Origin: Lethocerus indicus
Lineage: Eukaryota; Arthropoda; Insecta; Hemiptera; Belostomatidae
NCBI GenBank assembly: GCA_019843655.1
Contig: JACDQD010000102.1
Location: forward strand, 2,241,501 to 2,305,500
DNA length: 64,000 nucleotides
Direction: 5' to 3'
Position 1 is the stretch's first letter. Each line of letters begins with the position of its first letter. The notes beneath the pieces were generated by a model. That model searched no databases, was not told the DNA's origin, and saw only the letters and a list, made by a program, of their open reading frames with translations. The position numbers were made by a program, and so were the translations under genes. Shown in pieces: positions 1-15,400 of this stretch.

Positions 1-229
1 GAAATTCGTTTGTACTTTCCGGTGATTGTTTCAGGGCGTACCAGGTAGCTTTCTCGGTTCGAAATTGTGGCACCGTTGAGTCATCGCTCGTCAGCACGTA
101 ATAAAATTTGAAAATGTTAAATTTATAATATACCGTAATCCTTGCGATTTTTGGCGAATCGTTCTAGTCTCTTTGTTGATAGAAAATAATACTTTATTTG
201 GTATAGCTGAAATTCTGTGATTTTTCCAG
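1..229 (+). other. 3' end of an intron of gene 1
   Basis: AT-rich sequence with no open coding frame, ending in a good acceptor (pyrimidine run then ccag at 226-229). The start codon and first exon(s) of gene 1 must lie upstream of this window, because the following exon is open from its first base and has no convincing initiator. Confidence 0.6.
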
Positions 230-440
230 GGCGGAGTCGGTTACAGGGACGGTTACGGGAGAGGAATGGTAGTCGGACGGCATCAGACGCTGGACGGAGG
301 CGGATGCCTGCTGGGCCAGGAGTCTACGGGCAAGTACCTGCTGACCAGGGCCGACAGGCCCCCCATACCCAGGCCCCAGATCCTACCCACGGCACCTACT
401 CAGCCCCCCGTCGCTGTACAGACCGAATTAGTTTTAGACA
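230..440 (+). CDS. Gene 1, internal exon (first visible)
   Basis: Acceptor ccag at 226-229 and strong donor GTAAGT at 441. It is open throughout: 70 codons plus one base (phase 1). The product begins GGVGYRDGYGRG and continues through a CLLGQESTGKYLL segment into a Pro-rich run (PPIPRPQILP) ending ELVLD. The exon is much richer in G+C than the surrounding intron, as expected of coding sequence. Frame choice is fixed by the join to the next exon, where the leftover A plus AT gives Asn. No domain is recognised. The Gly/Pro-rich composition suggests a disordered cytosolic N-terminal region. Confidence 0.72.
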
Positions 441-3400
441 GTAAGTATGATTGTCGATCGTGAGCCAGTTATACCGTCACTTATAGAAACCTCTATTGTA
501 CATTTCGCTAACGTTCATAAGCGTAACACTAGTACACAGTTCATATCCCAATAGACTAGAATGCTTCCGCATCAAGTTGATTGTTCGTATACTGCTCAAC
601 TCTTTCACACTTTCTCCTTAATTAATTATAATATAAATATTTGCTCGTTACTCAGGTCGCTATTTTTCGGTCCTTGAAATACCATCGTATCCTGTTCTAC
701 TAAAGAAAATATTGTATAAATAGTAATCTTATTACCATCTGTTCCCAAACATTATAAAATAACGAACATATTTTATTTCCTGTACAAAAAAACGTCCTCG
801 CATAGGAACGGGATGTTGAATTTTCCTAAGGTACCAACGGCGGTCTTACCAAAGAGGCGATTAAATGTGACCCAGCGCCTGGGGGGGTTTAGTGTAATAT
901 TCGAGGAACCGGCTGTCCAGAGATAACGTGGCCTCTGGCACAGGCCTAATCGTCCGCTTAGAGATGATAACTAATTCCAAAGAATCTACACTGTTCTGCC
1001 GTAGAGGTATAAATGTTTTACTGAAGTAACAAAAGATACTATACAAAACTGTCATTTTATCTGACTGATTAGGATGAATAAGCCGGTTCCGGGCCCACAG
1101 GATACAAGCGCATTACTTCACTATATCCTTCCCACATTAAATTTATGTCCGAAGTTATGGTCATTTAACTGAACTCTTACCGGAGTAATAAGCCCCTTTA
1201 GGGTTGAGGTTATTTTATACCCCCCGGAAGAAATAACTTTTATTGACTACTATTACTTATTAAGACTATTTATATGATGAAAGTTAATTTCGTTATAAGT
1301 GCGGTAGGGTTTACTTCCTTCTTAAATAATATAAATTAAATTAAATAAATGAAACATATTAGACTAAATTTGTTTCCCTGGTTTAAATTACTGCCTCCTT
1401 GGAGAATACCTAGTTCTCCTCCTTGCGATACTCATAATTTAGACAGAACTCACACAAAAGGAAACAGAAAGTCACCCAACAGACGATACTCCAACGTTCT
1501 ACCTCGTATAAGAAAAATTAATATTTTGTACATAATTTAGCAGTCCAATCAAACTTCACCAGCGACTTGACTGATAGAGTTATCCAGAAAATGGCGAGGT
1601 TTAAATGCGGCTCAACTTGGACAAATGCCGCAGCGACGCCAGTTGGCTCCCGGCGGGTGTGAATGAACCAAGACGCCTCTCTCTCTCTCTCTGTTAAGGC
1701 GATCTCTCTCGTAAAACTTTTTACACCCGCGCAATATAACCGCGGGCCGGCCGGGGACCGAGCTCGAGCGAATTTCAGACCGCGTCGTAAAAACTCGGGG
1801 CGCGACTCGCTGCCGAGTTTTAGTGGACTGCCGTCTTTGGACCCGAAAGCCGAGGTAAAAACACGGCATCTAGTATTTCACAGGGGCGCTCCCCAACGCT
1901 CGCTTCACTACCGACAAGCGATACTCGTCGGTTCAAACTGTTTAGGGCAGGCAAAAACTATCCTCTTCCCTCTGAGCGGGACGCGGTCGCATTCTCCGTA
2001 CTTAGGTCGAATTTCATATAAAAAAATGTTAACCAAGAACAGAGAGGCAACGCGTGTGCTATAGTAAAAGGGTACCTATTTTGGAGTAGGAGAATTCCAG
2101 TATTGGGCCCCTGTGGTAATATCAGTCAAAATGTAGTTAATTCGTATTAACTGTCGTCGAGAATATTAAAATTATTATTATTTCTTAAAGCATGACTATT
2201 TTTTGTCTGATATAAGGAACAAAGTAATTCATCCGCAATTTTATTATTTATTTCAGATGGGAGGCGGAGTCGACCAGTCTCTTCGAGGGCTGTGACGCCG
2301 GTAAGCGGTGGAACGGACCCGGCGGTCACCATAGTGCCCTGCGGGGGTCACTGCGTAGCTTTAGAGAATTTCTGCCACTATTTCCTACAGGTCAGTCTCA
2401 CCTCATAATAACGCCAATCATAATGTTTTTGAATTTCTTAATTAACGATGATTAAATAACGCTTCGGTCATTAAGTATAGTACGATTTTCCACTGGTTTA
2501 ACATTTACAGACAGGGGATAATTAGAACCGTGGAAATGAAATGCGTTTTATGATGAATAGAGAATAAGTACAATTATATGTATACTTAGTTTGAAATAAT
2601 ATTTAAAACAACGCCATTATAATAATACCGATATTATATAATATTCATTTATACAGTACTGCAAGTACAGTGTTTCAGCTGTCATTTCCTAAAATAAAGG
2701 GATTTTTTTGCTTCCTTTGAGAGCCAGTTCACACTGAGAGTTTATTAGGGACAGGCCGACCCACACTACATGTGGTGTCCCCAACTGGAACGAATATATT
2801 ATGAAAAGATTTATGCTAGGCATAAATTCTTTCTTAATCCAAGTCTGAAGCTCTTAGTCACGTGCAGTGAACGCAGAATCTGGAATTCTTGTTTCCAGCG
2901 TCGCGTTTTCTTTCCAAGTAATTTACTCTTAGATTTAAGCGTGTATTACTCTCAGATATAATTTCCTGTGCAGTGACTGTGCCTGTTTTGAAGTGAGGCA
3001 GGAAGAACATTTACTAACAAAGTTATAAGGGGGTACGTAATTGCTTTTAAAGTTACGCTTGAATTAACTAAGGTCTGCAATTCTAAAAATCGAAGATCTC
3101 AAACTTATTAAATGATGCCTATAAGATTTCACAGCATAAGAATTGGTCCTTTAATTTTAGGAGAAATGATCTCTTCTCTTATTCCTGATGTAAGACGTAA
3201 TTTTTGTCTAGTACTTATAATTCGAAATCGTATAATAATACATTATGAGGGAGAAAGACGTCATGCTTTTGAAGAATTCCGTCTAATGAAATTCACATTG
3301 ATCCAAATGTGAATTTAAAATCTTAAAAAAAAACAAAAAAAGGACCAAGTTTCACAATGCATAAGTTTCCTCCTCACAAGGGTCTTCCCTTTCCGTTTAA

Positions 3401-6400
3401 TTTAATGAAATTCCACTAATAAAATGGAGATTTTTTTTATCAGTTGATTAAAAAAATCCAAGGCGCGAGAGGGAAGTCCCGCGAAATAAAATAAGGATCT
3501 CAATTCCATTTTAACTGCATTTTTTCCTTGAGCTCAATTAAACCCATAAAACATTTTTCTTGTAATTTCTTCAGCTGTTATTAATGAGTTCGAATAATCT
3601 ATATCACACACAACGTTTGCTCTCGGGAATTACAGGGCACATCATTGCAGAATGCCACGATTTGAATTACATACTCATAGTCGTAAAGCCTATTATTTAT
3701 TAGTATATTTTAAAAATACGACGTTTTATACATCGAATTCCTTCCTTTCCGATCGTACGTTTATTGACCCGTGCTTAGAATTGTTAGACGACTGCGGTAG
3801 ACAGTTCCCGGATTGTATTCCCTTTCTGGTTCAGAAATCACGTAGACGTTAAATTCTTGTGGTAATATTTGAAATTCCATCAGAATGTTTTATCTGCCAC
3901 CGCTTCCTTCTACGCGCGGTTGATTTCCCTTGTTATATCCCGACTGATGTGTACCACCGTATGCACTCCGCTTTTCAAAACAGTTACTCCGGCAATAAGT
4001 ACAGGAGTATAGAATTATACAAGAGTTAGAACATGACGGATGTACTCGTTCGGCCGGCGGCATGTTAATAGCCAGCGCACTGTAAAGAGCTCTTAGCGAT
4101 TTCTCCTTTTTGTTGAAAGCCCATCCATTTTTTATAATGTGCCTTCGGAGTGAAGCCCCAAGCATTTAAGTGTTGAAGGTAAATTAATATAATGAGAACT
4201 TCTCAAGCAACAACTGTTGATGAGAATGATTAAAATTATCAGGAGCACTGATGTTTTAAATTTGCCTAGTTGATTTGTTCATTTAATAAACATAATAACC
4301 ACCTTAATAATACTAGTATGCTGATACACTTAGTGTATATTAAACTAAAGATAGTACGTAACTAAATATATATTTCTATAAATAATGCTGTAAGTTATAT
4401 GTAGCGTATATAAAGCGTAATAATTATTTTTCCTGTAAGTATAATCCTGACCGACTGAAGCTCGTGTTACACAAAGAATAAGGACGTGGAATACATCATA
4501 TTAAAGAGACTTGATAATTTTCTAGGTGGCGTTCTTGGGAGGTGTACTGAGTGGACTTTGCCTGGTGGTGGCAGGTAGGGTGTTGAGCCGGGACCTGGAG
4601 GTGCTCACCTACATCGGGAGCCTGACGGCGCTGGTGTCCGCTGTGCTGCTCTGGGTGCAGTGCATGGTGCGGAGGGGCCCCAGGCGGGCCGGAAGGGCCC
4701 CCCAGCCGCCCCCGCCGCCCCCCAGGCACCACCATCACCACCACCACCAGCACCACCACCATCACAGGCCACAGCAGCCGCCCCCGGAGACTATACCCCT
4801 CCAGCATCTCCCGCCTCCCATACTGAGAACCGTCGAGCTGGAGTTCAGGTAGCCCTCTTTCTTTTTCGTATCGTAATTAAAAAAAATTAATGTACTAATG
4901 ATTGACCTTAGCTAACAAACTCGCAATTTACAAAGCCAGTATTAAACCATGGGGTTTCGCCAAGACACCCCACATCGAACGCATCCAGTGAGATATATCA
5001 ATCATATCAGTATACGACCACAGAAAAGAGAAATCACAAGAGTGATGACATTCCAGACATCACTCACCTTTCCATAAATATCTTAAACGGCTAATACTCA
5101 GTTAGAAGACATCCTTTCACTCTCTGAACAATGTGATCCCATTCGCTTTCGTTGAGAAAAATGGGTCATTAGTCGTAATGTGGCGTAGAATATTTTCGAA
5201 CTTTAAAATTCTACCATATAAGGTCGACGTTGAGGAGACCAAGTTAAAAACTATTAAGTTAACAAAATTAAATTTAATAGCGGGACCTCTGATATTACAT
5301 TCTGATCAGGATTTTATGATAGCACGCGACAGTTATCTTGCAGCAAGTATGAGTTTACAACAAACAAATCTGATGTATTTTCTAATCCCTGAGGCCCAAA
5401 TAGCATGGGTCAGTGAATTTGAATCATCCGTACGACCTTAGGCAAACATTCAGATATGTACATTCTGATTGATGCGCATAACGAAAGAACCTGCACCGCC
5501 GTAGAAATCACCATTGGCCTTCCAAGGAGCCAAGGTCACTCGATTACAGGCGTTGCACTGGCAGTCATGGAGGTCAATTCGATAGAAATATATTGAAACC
5601 TATGAGGGCCGTAATTTGAAGCCCAATTTCAGAACTCTGTATGCTTTTTGTCCGGACAAAAGTTTGGACTCTCGGTTTCGGAATTTATGCTTGCCCTGTT
5701 TCGAACGATGCTGTTACTTCCACTGCCTGGAGTTTTATGGCTTGGTGACAAAAAAAAACCTTTGTGGCAGTGACTCAGTTGGTGGGGCGGCTTGAAACCG
5801 AAGCTTACTACCGTAGCCCCCGGTTAAATTTAGTGGAAGTAACATCTGTGACAAGGGACAGCCCGGCCGGTGGAAGGGTGACGGACCCGGCTACCTGCCC
5901 TTCTTTACTGGTCAACGGCCCTAATCGTAACTTTAGCCTGACTAGCGAGGTCACCGCTTATACTTCTTTTTGCCTATGACTCTCACAGACTTTTGTTTTC
6001 AAAACTATATAATAGTCAAAGATTGAAACAACTTTCATTATACATATTAAATATTATGCTGTGTGATAAATTATTGATTATAGTACGTAGAAATAACATC
6101 GCGCTGCCTATCAGTTTAACACTTGTATATACAGCGCTATTTACAGAATATATTGGGCCTAGATTTAAATTTCTATCAGACAAAATTCGTTCTTGCCGTG
6201 AGAGACGCGGTTCTAGTGGAGCGCAATACCTTCAGAAGAGATTCCCGAAGGCGGGTTGTAAGGCTGGATGTGGGCGCGTGTGTGCGTGAGGTGGGCGGTA
6301 TGTGTATACATCATCACCTCGTTACCTAGGCAATAGAGGAGGAGGAGGAGACCTCCTTGAGGGACCGGTTAGGTGTGGCCTCCGACCGGCTCCGACCCGC

Positions 6401-9400
6401 GCCTCGCTCGGCTCCTTACTTCACACTCTACTGTTTTACCTATTTTAAAATATTTTCAATACCCTACCATCTTAAAACGGACAATTCCTTACAGAAACGA
6501 CGCTGTGACCACCATTTTGCCCCTTTGACTCCTCCGTGCCTCAAACTGAATTTTCTTAAGATAAGCGATATTAAAATTAATAAAAAAAAGGCAATTTATC
6601 CGTATTGAGCTTCATAAAATGAATGAATTAATGAGGAATAAATTAAATTACTCAATAAGACCCTCGGCGGGTTATTAATGAGCGATGAGGTCGAACTGAA
6701 GGGTCTCTGCTATGTTCTTGAGTGGTCAATATTGTATGATTTCCTGAGGGAGAGAAAGCGCGACGGGCACTCCATTATCATTATACACCACTTGCCGGCT
6801 CCAGTCGGGTCGTTATACCCCAACCCAACGAACATCAACCCCATCTTTACAGGTAGCTTAAGCTCTGCACGTTACTCGAGTGTCCTGTTCAAAATTCAAT
6901 GCCCACAGCCACTTCACAACAGTTCATCTTCATTAGTTTCGCTTTGCTTGCTTCGGCGAGCCAGTCAAAACCCTTTGCGATCTGCAAATGAGTAGTTTAT
7001 TTTCAGTGCCCTCCCTCTCCCCTTGTTTTGCGAGCCGTGAAACTATTTCATACAGCTTCCCCTTTCTTTACGTTCACATTTCGAAATGAAATATCATGTT
7101 AAAACACTTTTCCTTTAATTCTTACCGAAAACTCGCAATTACAATAAGCGTTCTGCTGGATCGATAATAAAAATATCTACGTGAGAAGTGTGAAAGGATT
7201 ATTAGTGCCTTCGGTTGCACCTGAAACGGAACGGGATATGGTCTATTTTGCTACGCCGTTACTGGCAAGATGCTAATCGGATTAGTACAATGATGAGTTC
7301 CTCGCATTACCATTTTTATTACCCCCTTGATAAGTTTATGTAAATTTACGTTCAGGGTAGTCGTCAGCAATTAGAACAATTTGTAGCACTGTTGTCCTTC
7401 ACTCGGAATATCTCATTCTTTTTTTTATCAGATTTGAGTAAAGAATAGGTTCATTCTTGATAATACGCGTATACTTGATGAATAAAATAAATCAATATCT
7501 CTTTCTGCTTCGGAACAAGCAAAATAGGCATTTTAGAATACTATTTTTTAAAAATGTATTATAACAATTCATAGGTAATGTTTTCCCTTATTATACAATA
7601 TCTGTAGAAGTAAATAATGTTAATATTAATAGTAATAACCGCAGTGACGAATCTATTAGAGTGATTGTGTCGGCAGAATTCCCTATCGAAATTCCCATAT
7701 TGTATTTCCTTCAGTTTTATTTTTGCAGGATCTTTTTTACCCGGGTTCGGTCTTGGGATTCTTCCAAGAAGAAAGTAGACAAAAAGCTCAACTTTGTCTC
7801 TTTTTCGGCATTTGAATTTCAGTCAAATAGGTCCGCGTCCGTGGAAAGTATAGTCGAAGAATGGAATCGTAGTGGAAACTGGAAGAAGTCCAGGGCGACT
7901 TGGTCCGGTGTAAGGAGATAAAAATCTCTCGGAGACATAAAACGACCCGGCCACAAAACCCGACTCTACACCCCCCTCGCCCCCTTACTTACGATGCCCC
8001 CTTCGGTGCCATTTGTAAGCTTATTTGCTTTGGATGTTTTGTTCACTGTACGGAAACTACAAACCAAAATAGGGGAGGCCTTATTATTTGTTTGTCTCAG
8101 CGTCCGGCATCATGAATATACGAACCTCGCGTGTCTTCAAAATAAGGACCCTGGGGAAAAGGAGTAAGCTCAATAGAATGCCACAACAATTCCATTGATA
8201 CCTTTTAGTTTGTTCATACTACTGTTATATATTTGATTTGCCACTTTGCGAGTTTCTAACTGCTTATTTATTATTGACAATCAAAAGTTCCTAATAGTGA
8301 TTTGTGAAAAACAATTTTTCATTGAGTGTCATTGAATAAATCCGGAGAGACCGTTCCACAACGAGATTTTTTAATATCTGCAGTTTTGAATGTATTCGAT
8401 AATTGAATAGTTCAACTTAAACTAGACAGTCAGTTGAATTGGACTAAACGCATTGCGTATACTTAACCTACATTCACTCTCCCACGCAATCTTGAAACAA
8501 TCAATTTAAAAAGTTTGTACTTAAGCTGTTATTTTTTTTAAGGCGACAATAATTCCTCTTTTAAATGTAAATACTTCGCGTGAGCTCTACAGTGACATAA
8601 AATTTCTTTGTTAAAAATGGATTGTTCTTATAATCCCCTTTTCAACGGTCATATTTCATCTTGGAATAAGGTCAACAAATTAGGCACAATTCGTTACGTG
8701 TACTTGGGGAGTAGCGTTCTGCGCCGTCTAACTCTGAATTTATATTTTGTTTCCCGTCTTGTTGGTTTAACAGGCCCTGACCGCCTACCTATATTGTCTC
8801 GCGTGAGTCCGTTCCTAATTTAATTCATCCCCGGTTACTAATTGGCGTTGGGGTGCGTTCAGTAGCCGCCGTACCGTCCCAGGGTCTGGGAGCTTCGACA
8901 CCGGAGTTAGCGCCGGGACACAAATTTCTTAACGACTTATTAGACCCTAGGCGTTTGCAGATAGGAAGCGTGCGGATTATTTCTGAGCTCTTTCCACTTC
9001 CTGGAGTTGCGGCGGGAAGAACTTCTAGGAAACTAATCGAGAATGAAGCTTTGCTTAGAGACAACTTCACAGTAATTGAGCGCTTCAAACTGTACATCTC
9101 GGTGACAGAAACAATTTGACACCAAATGCTATGTCGACTTAAATATTTACGCGCTCAACATGGAAAATAGAATATCCTTTGTATTGAGTCGTATCCCTCA
9201 CAACGTATGGACTTTCTTGTGTACTGAGAGGAACGCGACACGTAAACGACAGTAATGTTATTAATTATATTCTTAACCGAAAAGTGGAACGTATACATAT
9301 AAAACTGAAATTTTAACTCCAAACTGTAAAATTATTCCGGATCCAATTAAATGGAATAAGATTATGTATACTCCTGAAGTTATAAGATACTAAAATCTTC

Positions 9401-12400
9401 ATCTCATGTTTTTCTCAGAATAAGAAAACCTGCATTCTTTTATTTCTTTTAATTCGCGGTTGAACTGGTTTGGACGATACTTGTAACGGCCAAGCATTTC
9501 CACTGTGGTTTCTGAACCAGTGAAATACCCATAACTCCAACAGTGACTCGAGGTTTTTCTTCCATTTTTTGCCACCTTGTCTCATTAGTGTAGAGATTAA
9601 ACATTTTTCAAGAAATAGTAGTTTTACTGTAGACTTTTTCATAAACGACGGGGCATGAAATGAAACTCTTACTATAACAAGGGTTGAAAGTATATAAAAA
9701 AGCTTCTGTGAATCGGTCATATGGCGCTCACTCATTGAAAACATAGAATAGAACTATATCCTGTATTATTTGTATTATACCTTGAGTGAAGATGAGACAA
9801 TAGGACTAACACATTCAAACATTTTAAATAAGGAAAAATTCTAATGTCAGGATGAAAACTCGTGAGTGGCTTTCGTCCATAATAGAATTATTAAAAAAAC
9901 AATAACAATGATGGATTCCCATCTTATGCTAATTTTTAGAACCATAATTCAAAGCAATTTGCATACATCCGAAAGTTGAGAATACTCATCTACATTCATG
10001 AATTTATTATTCACAATTCTGGTGGGAAATATACTCAACGTTTTGCCGTCACCAAATCTACATTATCGCTCGGATTGGAGAACTCAACACAATTTTTTTC
10101 GAAAAGGTTCCCAGCATACAGTTGCGGATCATAACTGCTTTAGAAAGCGAAAAATGTCTTTGCAGTAAATATGCTGCCAGCACTGTGATGCTATCTCACG
10201 TTTGTTTATTCTCGAGCCGGCATTTTAAAAGGAAAATTTAAATTCTTTTGGAGAGAGATTTTAATCACAGCAGATGGTCTGAACTTTCATAATATTTTAC
10301 GATACCTGTCTGGTGATCCGCGAGGATTTGGAATACTATAATTCTTGCGACGTTCTGAACCCACTCACTGGTTTGGTGTCATGCTAGACCGGTTTCGGTT
10401 CCTTGCTATTTTCAGAGACATTCTTTCAGTAAATTAGTAAGGCACCTACTAGTTACAGATGGGGCATCCTGTCTGCGAGACAGAAAATCGGAAAATTTAC
10501 CTAACCTTTTTTGCATTTATTTTTTAATCGTTTGTAGAAATTCGTTGTTTGTTATTTTGGAATAAATAAATGTGTCGTATATCTCCCAAAATGGAATTGC
10601 TAAAAATACATATCAAAGGACTCTTTCGAACCGAATGTTTGGCGGTACAATCAAATTTTATTCTTGGCACCGCTGAAAAGAACATGCATTGCGGATAATA
10701 TTTTTTGAAACCTACTCTTTAAACGTTCATATCAAATAATCAATTTTGTCGTCCGTTTTCTTAGGCAAAAACCATAGCTATTTTCAATTATTCTGCCTAA
10801 ATTTTCCTCATTCCTACAACCTTCAGTGTTCGATTCATTTTCAGAAAATATAACTATATGAACAGAAGCAAATACTGAATAAAATTTAGAAAGTGTTATA
10901 GAAGAAAACAATTACAAACTATAAGAATAAGATTTTACAGATCATACATTTTGGCATATTGTGCCCTATTATGTTTCACCTTAAATAAAAACAATTACTA
11001 ATCGCAATAGTTGAACTATGTTTGTACGTAGTAGACAGAATAGGTTTGACACTTGACTATCTTCAACCAATTAAGGAGTAACAGGGATATGTCAGGCATT
11101 TGTACAAACGCGGGTGTGGAATGGGAACCGACGAAGGCACCGGTGCACTAAATCAACTGGCATTATAATTTGTCGTTGGGAGGGTGTCGCGTGCTGTGTG
11201 CGCCCGGGCTCCCAATCTCCATTCGGTATCCCACCTCTAACTAACGGCCGCCCGGCCCGTTAACAAATGGCGCTGGCCGGCCGGGATAGAGTGAAACCGG
11301 CCCCGAGGGAGAATTATTGAGGCACGAGGCTTTGACCACTGCTGCCTGCCGAGGTATGCCCGCACTCTTCCGCGCTCTTATTACCTCGACTGTGACAAAC
11401 GGGTATACGGGTGGAGCCGCGCTGGGGTCAATTGCTTGCTGCGGGATTAAACCGACAAAAACCTCGTTTCCATTATTTACGACGGCACAAACATGTACAA
11501 ATTATACAAATTTACAGTACATTTGCCGAATCATATAAGAGAAGCGCAACGTCTTCAATTGGTCGAACATCTATCCCGTACTTTGAATATTGTCACCCAT
11601 GCACAATTTTCTAATATTAACTTACAGTTTAGGTAATCGAGAACTGAAATCGACACTTGCTGGTTTTCATTCTTCCCTTAGTATTTTTGATGAAAACTAT
11701 GGTAACGCGGTCCGAAGAGGCGCCAACTTTCGGCGCAAGAGTGGCGTAGTGTTGGAAGAATAAATTGACAAAGATATTCAGTTAGAAGCAGATCTCTATT
11801 TTGACCGAAATGACATGCTAAGGTTGGAAGTGAAGGGGACGGGAGCGGTGTGACAGAACGGTGGCGGCCCGACTACCGGTCGTGTTTGGCGGCTCCTTTT
11901 TATCTCCATAAATGATACTTTACAGTGTCCCGCAGTGCCTGTCGTCGTCGTGGTACCTCCCCGTGTACCGTAATCAGCAGCGCCTCACCCCCGCCACATA
12001 AGTCCACCGGCCCCGGACTACTTTGGCGATACGTGTTTTGGAAACAGACCAACAACTTACGGTAGGCCTGGCCGTCGGCGGCATTGTAGTCCCCCAACCG
12101 GATTGAGTTTTTGGGCCGGAATACAACGGTTTCGAATTTAGTATGCAAGAGTTAATATGTGACAGTTAAGGTATTCAACGCTCTTTCTACGTCGGTAACC
12201 TAAATCTATTCCTATATCCTATCTCCTAATACTTCAACAATTGCCCATATTGTATTCCTATTTGGAATTGTAAATTAATATAACACAACTTTTGTCCCTT
12301 GATTTTTGATGTATGCAGTATTATTAGCAATATTGATAGGCGGTCTAAGTTTTGAACGAGAGAACCGGACTCGTTCTGGAAATATAATATGTACGGATCT

Positions 12401-15400
12401 GTTCTTACCAGCCTCAGCGGCATCGGTCCCTCAAACGGAATGGGCGTGCCCGGCCGGCAAACAAATTATCGAGGCACCTTTACGGGACTGGAACCGGCGC
12501 ACTTTGGCGATAGAATCGGAACTCGCGAGTCGGAAAATAGACGTGATACGATCTAACCCTTTGCCCATGTCGGACCGACCAGTTTGCCGGCCCCAATGGG
12601 CACCATAAATGAACAATTACCTACGAGAAAATGTATCCTCGCCATTTATTTGATACTCATTCTTCAGCTATGACGGAACAATAAATTTCCGTATACGGGA
12701 ACGCAAGACCGTTCAGATCTGTTTATACAGTTTAATATAACTAACATAAAGCCATCATTTTTTAGTTTCCTGTACTTTCATTGGCCTAAGGTATGTCACA
12801 TCCGTCTAGACGGTATTCATACTGCGCGTTAAAGTGTGACTCAAACATATTTAGCACGTATATGGACATGTAATCGTCCAGGAACGGGCTAAAATTAGGT
12901 GTCGCAACTTATGTCATTATGTTTTCCTTTATATGAACTGTACATAGACCATTACTTTGAAAACTTTTCTTGAGGGAGTGTTTTTTTAATGCTTACTGCA
13001 TTGTGATAAAAAATCTTTACACAATAATGTTGTACATACAATTTATAAAACAGAAATTTATAGAGTGGAATCTTCCAACTTTCCCGTCTAAGGACTGCCT
13101 GTCTGGAGCTTGTTAACCTAAGTGAAAAAATAAAATGTACGCGGAGAGAGAGCGATAGTGAAAAAAGAAAGTAATCTTAATAGAAAACAGGATGCCTACA
13201 GATGCCTCCGTATCGATGTCTTAGATGTACATAACCATAAATCAATTCAAATGCTGCCACTTATTGCTGCGTAGAATACGGGGCGTTGTTCTTGCTAAGA
13301 GATTTTTTTTAATAGTGAGCGATATAGCAGGGTAGGATCTCCCATAAGGCTCTGGTCACTCCGATCTAAGAAGAGCTCACGATTTGTGTTCGGAAATGTT
13401 TAAAACAAGAGCGTCCGACACCTTTTTCCTTCAGACTACGGTATGTGCGACTCGTTGGCCCGACATGGAACACGCGGAAATTCCATATCAGGGAAGCTCT
13501 GACTGCCGAGCTTTATTGAGGCGAATTATAAAATTCATGCCGATTTACAGCTTGTTGTTGGCCATCGCTCACACTCATACTGGTCTTTAGTTAGACATAT
13601 GAAAGATAACAGGACTGGTGGCGTATTTATTCTCTTTCTACCAATCCCTAAAATATTCGTTAATAACATTTATATCCTACAGTTTTATAAAAGTGTATGA
13701 TTAAAAGCGGTTTGAGAGTACGCTATAGACATACTTAACATGGATTTTTGCAATATAATTCAGTAATATCCATAATTATTGATCTGCACCTTCATATTAT
13801 TTAGTGTTTTATTTCGTGCCACTCCAATGGCTCTGATTCACAATATCTTTAAAAGTAGGATTGCGTACAGAATTTCCGATTAAAATTTGAATTATTTAAA
13901 TTCACCCATTTTTTAAAAAGTGTATTTAATGCATAAGGATTTCATCGCTAGACAAACAACAAACTGAACAAATTTCCTAATTCTAATAATGTTGTCGCGT
14001 TTTCATTTACATTTGATTAACTATCAGACATTTAGTCTTCAAGACATGGTGTCAGCCTCGCGGAATAGTGCTTTTATTTTTGCTTTTTGTTTCGCGACCG
14101 GTGGCTTCACACAGTTAGGTGGTACTTTATACCAAGATAGCCGGTGTTCCCTTTGTCCCATTATACCTGGGTAACGACATAAGAAGAGCCTCCAATTGGC
14201 ACGTAGACCCCCGCGCCGCGGTCACAATGGCCCATTCGCACGGACGACGCCGTTAACGTTCCTCCTTCCCGGTGTTACCTGCACTCTCCGAACCCCCATT
14301 TCTTTCCTCCCCACACGATACTAATCCAGTTTTATTAACCGCTCGAACGGGCAAAAACTTTACGACGGGGAGCGCTCAGCGTCGGCGTGATGCCGATTTT
14401 ATCGGGCCCCGGCCGTACCCGCGAACCTGAAGACGAGTTTGTTTTAGTAGCGGCCCTGGGTAAAAAGGTGTAATGTAGCCTTGGAAATGGTAGGATCATG
14501 AAATATTAAGTGCTGCATAATTTGAACGGATAAATTTAGAGTCGTGTAAAATAGGCTCGCTTATAGGATGGGAGCGCAGGCTCTCTCTCACGTATGGCCT
14601 GCTGTATTATCCAAATAATGAAAGTCGTACTTTTCAATTCAAACTACACGGCGTCGCCGGAATTGTCAATAGGTTGTTCCGCCATCGTTAGAACTGTGAA
14701 AAACAGCCCCTTTCGATGCTCACAGAGAAAGTATAAAGGAGTTTAGAAAGAGCACCCCCAAACCATTAAACGAACCTATTTGTCCCAATAAGATTACTGT
14801 GAAGTGTAAGGTCGAAAAATATAAGGAAATAATTTCCGATAATTTCGCCAAAAAAGTAGATTGTAGGAAAAGTCTACATATAAAATGGAAGAAAACACCG
14901 TAGTACCTAGAATATGTCCGGCAATTGGAATGCATTTATTTCTCCGCACCTTCGGCAATCATTTGACTATAGAATCGGCTGTATTCGGCCTGCGGCTCTT
15001 TTTACCGGTGAATCCTTTGTGGCCGTCGGCTCCAGAGGTTGTTAACTCGTTTGAGTTTTACATGGGGCCCCCCCTTTTATATAGCAGGCACAATGCTCGA
15101 AACGGGTCACGACCGGCTCATCTGGGCCACGGCGTCATTTTCTTCATTTCCAAAAGTTAACAAGCACTTTACATTCAGTGGACCGCCGAACTCTTACGGC
15201 CCTATTGGCCGTAGGCAACCGTCGCTGACGCTGCTTTTGTATTTCAGTGCCTGCGTGATGTTCCTGGACTTTTGACTGAATTTAGAAACGAAGAGTTTGT
15301 GAATTTACCGGTTGTGCTTTTTCATTTTGTCGATAGAAACTGACCGTTTTTCTAAACAGACATTTAGTGAAATTTAATATTTATTCAACTTTTATATCTG

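Larger units (their letters stand above)
441..2256 (+). other. Gene 1 intron
   Basis: Starts GTAAGT and ends tttcag. Mostly AT-rich, with a CpG-rich non-coding island at about 1600-2060 listed separately. No exon-like segment with both splice sites and an open frame was seen inside. Confidence 0.65.

Noticed and set aside
1663..2064. 133-codon open frame in a gene 1 intron
   Set aside because: Starts in a CT microsatellite, is Arg/Ser-rich, overlaps an open frame on the other strand, and has no splice sites.
5133..5441. 102-codon + frame in the long gene 1 intron
   Set aside because: No recognised family, no splice signals, ordinary local composition.
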